The notes under the pieces are model-generated. The model saw only the letters and a program-made list of their open reading frames with translations, made no database searches and was not told the DNA's origin. Positions 62,183-64,000 of a DNA stretch of 64,000 bases are shown piece after piece (position 1 is the first letter of the stretch; the number at the start of each line of letters is the position of its first letter). The stretch comes from Hydra vulgaris (lineage: Eukaryota > Cnidaria > Hydrozoa > Anthoathecata > Hydridae): NCBI RefSeq assembly GCF_038396675.1, contig NC_088921.1, positions 3,924,501 through 3,988,500 of the forward strand, given 5' to 3'. The translations under genes were made by a program, and so were the position numbers.

Positions 62183-63060
62183 AGTAAAAAGGGCATATTC
62201 TAAATGAATTTGTAAAGCTGCTATTGTTTGACTTTCTATAACTTCTTTGTGTAATAGTTGATTTCTTCCATTACGTGTTATACCAAAAGGCTTAAGAAAA
62301 TCATTAAATCATATTAAAAAAATCTTTATCAGCCATTACATAATATCTACTCTTCTATAGCTCACTTTTCAAAAGTCCTTAATGGTTAACTATTTCAATA
62401 TCAGAAATAGAACCAACAAGTAGTTCACTAACAAAATGTTATTTTACCAAAAAAAGCAATTCCAACTAATCCTTTAAAAATAAAATGGTGCTTATAGTGG
62501 GAAAACAAACTACTTTGAACTGTAAGGCTTGAATTTCTTTGACAAACCAATTCAAAACAGTCAATAATAACTTTTGTTTTAGGATAACTCTATTTGAAAC
62601 ATTACGACATGTTAAGTTTTTGGTAAAATAAATTAGACCAAAATAGTATTGCACCAAGTTTAAGGTATATCAAATTTAACCATATAATAAGATCTTGACA
62701 CAATAGATTTTGGTGTCTTAAACCAGGAAGTTAAATTTAAATAAAGAAAATCTAAGCCATGTTAATAACAAGAATAGTTGGTCAATCGATAGTTGGTCAA
62801 TCATGATTCACCTATAACCAGATATGTAAAATATGAAGGATATGTAAACAATGCTTTGGGTAACTTTTCTTCAGAACGATGTTCAGGGTGATAATACTTC
62901 ATACTTTCACGTTCATTTCAAGGATTTAAATATTTAAATAAAATGCCAAAAATTTCTTTTCTCATGCCAGTCAACGAGTTAAAAAATTTATTATCTTTTT
63001 TTTTTAACTAAAAATGTTATTTTTTAATTGGTCGTTGATTATTTTTAAACTTTTATATTC
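62183..63060 (-). pseudogene. DDE_Tnp_4-like (Harbinger/ISL2EU-type) transposase remnant
   Basis: Pieces in all three minus-strand frames follow the order of this family. IFGILFKYLNP and MKYYHPEHRSEEKLP lie at about 62890-62960, then PKSIVSRSYYMVKFDI near 62690. The frame-shifted core follows at about 62440-62560: SSLTVQSSLFSHYKHHFIFK, GLVGIAFFG, FVSELLVGSISDIEIV. Next come RYYVMADKDFF and finally FNDFLKPFGITRNGRNQLLH with IAALQIHLEYALF. The SDxE and MADK(G/D)F blocks include catalytic positions of DDE_Tnp_4 proteins. More than five stops or shifts make it long dead. The superfamily (PIF/Harbinger versus ISL2EU) cannot be separated from this. Confidence 0.78.
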
Positions 63061-63719
63061 TTCAGGCAAGCTCTATTAGTTTTCATAAACTACTACTAAT
63101 CTTTTTTAAACGATTGTTTTTTTCGGATGGCAACAGCTTACAGTTTTCACAATTTTGACTATTTGTGAAATCCATTAATGTATAAAGTTTTTTTTTATCG
63201 CTTAACTTAGTCGTGAACTCTGAATATTTTGACTTTTTACATGGAGATTTTCAAGGTAATTTTTCTTGTGGTGTCTTAAATGAACACGAGCTTTAAACTT
63301 CAGTTCTTTTTTTTAAGATTTTTTACTACAGTTAATTTTTATCTCTTAAGGCCTAAAGTGAAACTCCCGCAGTTTAGTGTGTTTCATTATTTCAAAATTA
63401 TCAGCACCTTCTTTACGTCTATATTAACATATTTTGTTACACCAAGCTTTGTGAACATCGAGTTTTTTCTCTTGGTTCGGAAAGAAAACAGACCGATATT
63501 AGTTTTTTTTATATTGCTATTATAAAATGAATTTCTATACAATGATATAAAGTAATACTTCCCTCTTCCACTTTTTTTCAATATTAGTCTCATAATGCTA
63601 GAGTTAAAATATGACATTTTTATTTAGTACGAATATAGTTTGTTTACAATTTTGTCCTTATTGGCCTCTTTTTGAAGCTGAGAAATCAGTTGCGCAATCG
63701 AATTAGAGAAATGTCTATT

Positions 63720-64000
63720 CATTTCAAACGATTTACATCATTTAAACCAAGTTATAATATAAATCAATTTTGTTTATTGTTTAATTTGCAGTTTGTTTAT
63801 TCATTTTATTACTAAACTTGTTAAAGCTTTTTTTGAAACTATGAGTAACTAATTTCAAAAAAATGATGTAAAGAATTTTTTTTTTGGAAATAAAAACTTT
63901 TAACAAAAAGGCAAACTTTTTTTAGATTAAACGTTGTTTATAATTTGTCCTGCAACGTTTTTGTTCAATCGATTTCGCGGTTGCTTTTTTTATTTACAAC
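63720..64000. other. AT-rich DNA at the right edge
   Basis: Nothing recognised. Confidence 0.5.

Larger units (their letters stand above)
61528..63719 (-). mobile_element. DNA transposon remnant with 81 bp inverted arms
   Basis: 61528-61608 and 63639-63719 are inverted copies of each other. The outer 32 bases are identical (AATAGACATTTCTCTAATTC...), and a second block (GAGGCCAGTAAGGACAAAAA) matches with few differences. Weaker similarity continues outward, so the true ends may lie a little further out. No target duplication was established. Inside lies a decayed minus-strand DDE_Tnp_4-like transposase. Confidence 0.78.

Overview
The window looks like nuclear DNA of an early-branching animal. 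It is very AT-rich, has GT-AG introns, long poly-A/T and (TA)n tracts, a NACHT (NLR-type) gene, thrombospondin type 1 (TSP1) exons, a tRNA-derived SINE and a dense, layered set of decayed transposons. The mix is most like Hydra (Cnidaria). That assignment is inferred from gene and repeat style, not from a database match.

Layout: 0-4.3 kb is mostly AT-rich, with a possible coding fragment at the left edge. 4.3-7.6 kb is a LINE on the minus strand. 9.7-28.9 kb is best read as one plus-strand NLR gene: a symmetric phase-1 NACHT exon at 9.7-11.0 kb whose donor matches in phase an acceptor at 28.28 kb, leaving a ~17 kb intron. That intron holds a 2 kb unclassified repeat, a second copy of the LINE, a hAT-type foldback MITE, a hAT transposase remnant, a third LINE fragment and a small TIR MITE. 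29.7-30.4 kb holds C-poor repeats and an ~85 bp minisatellite. 31.3-39.0 kb is a transposon cluster: a CR1/L2/Jockey-type LINE carrying a SINE fragment, a Mutator-like element and a nearly intact 3.7 kb DNA transposon with 44 bp perfect TIRs.

39.8-50.7 kb carries minus-strand TSP1 exons. Some are intact with phase-1 borders; others are broken by stops, deletions, a snap-back inverted duplication or a SINE. They are interleaved with an RTE-like LINE, a TIR element and a decayed unclassified repetitive gene. 52.9-54.2 kb is a Helitron Rep fragment. 55.6-57.8 kb is a pogo/Tigger-like element with TA target duplication and a C-terminal PHD-like finger. 59.6-60.7 kb is a young deleted hAT element with an exact 8 bp target duplication. 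61.5-63.7 kb is an element with 81 bp inverted arms around a DDE_Tnp_4-like transposase remnant.

No prokaryotic features (operons, CRISPR arrays) are present. The points most worth following are the 35.3-39.0 kb transposon (its superfamily is not obvious), the phase-matched NLR gene with its very long intron, the decaying TSP1 exon array, and a recurrent class of short-loop perfect hairpins that looks like a local mutational signature.
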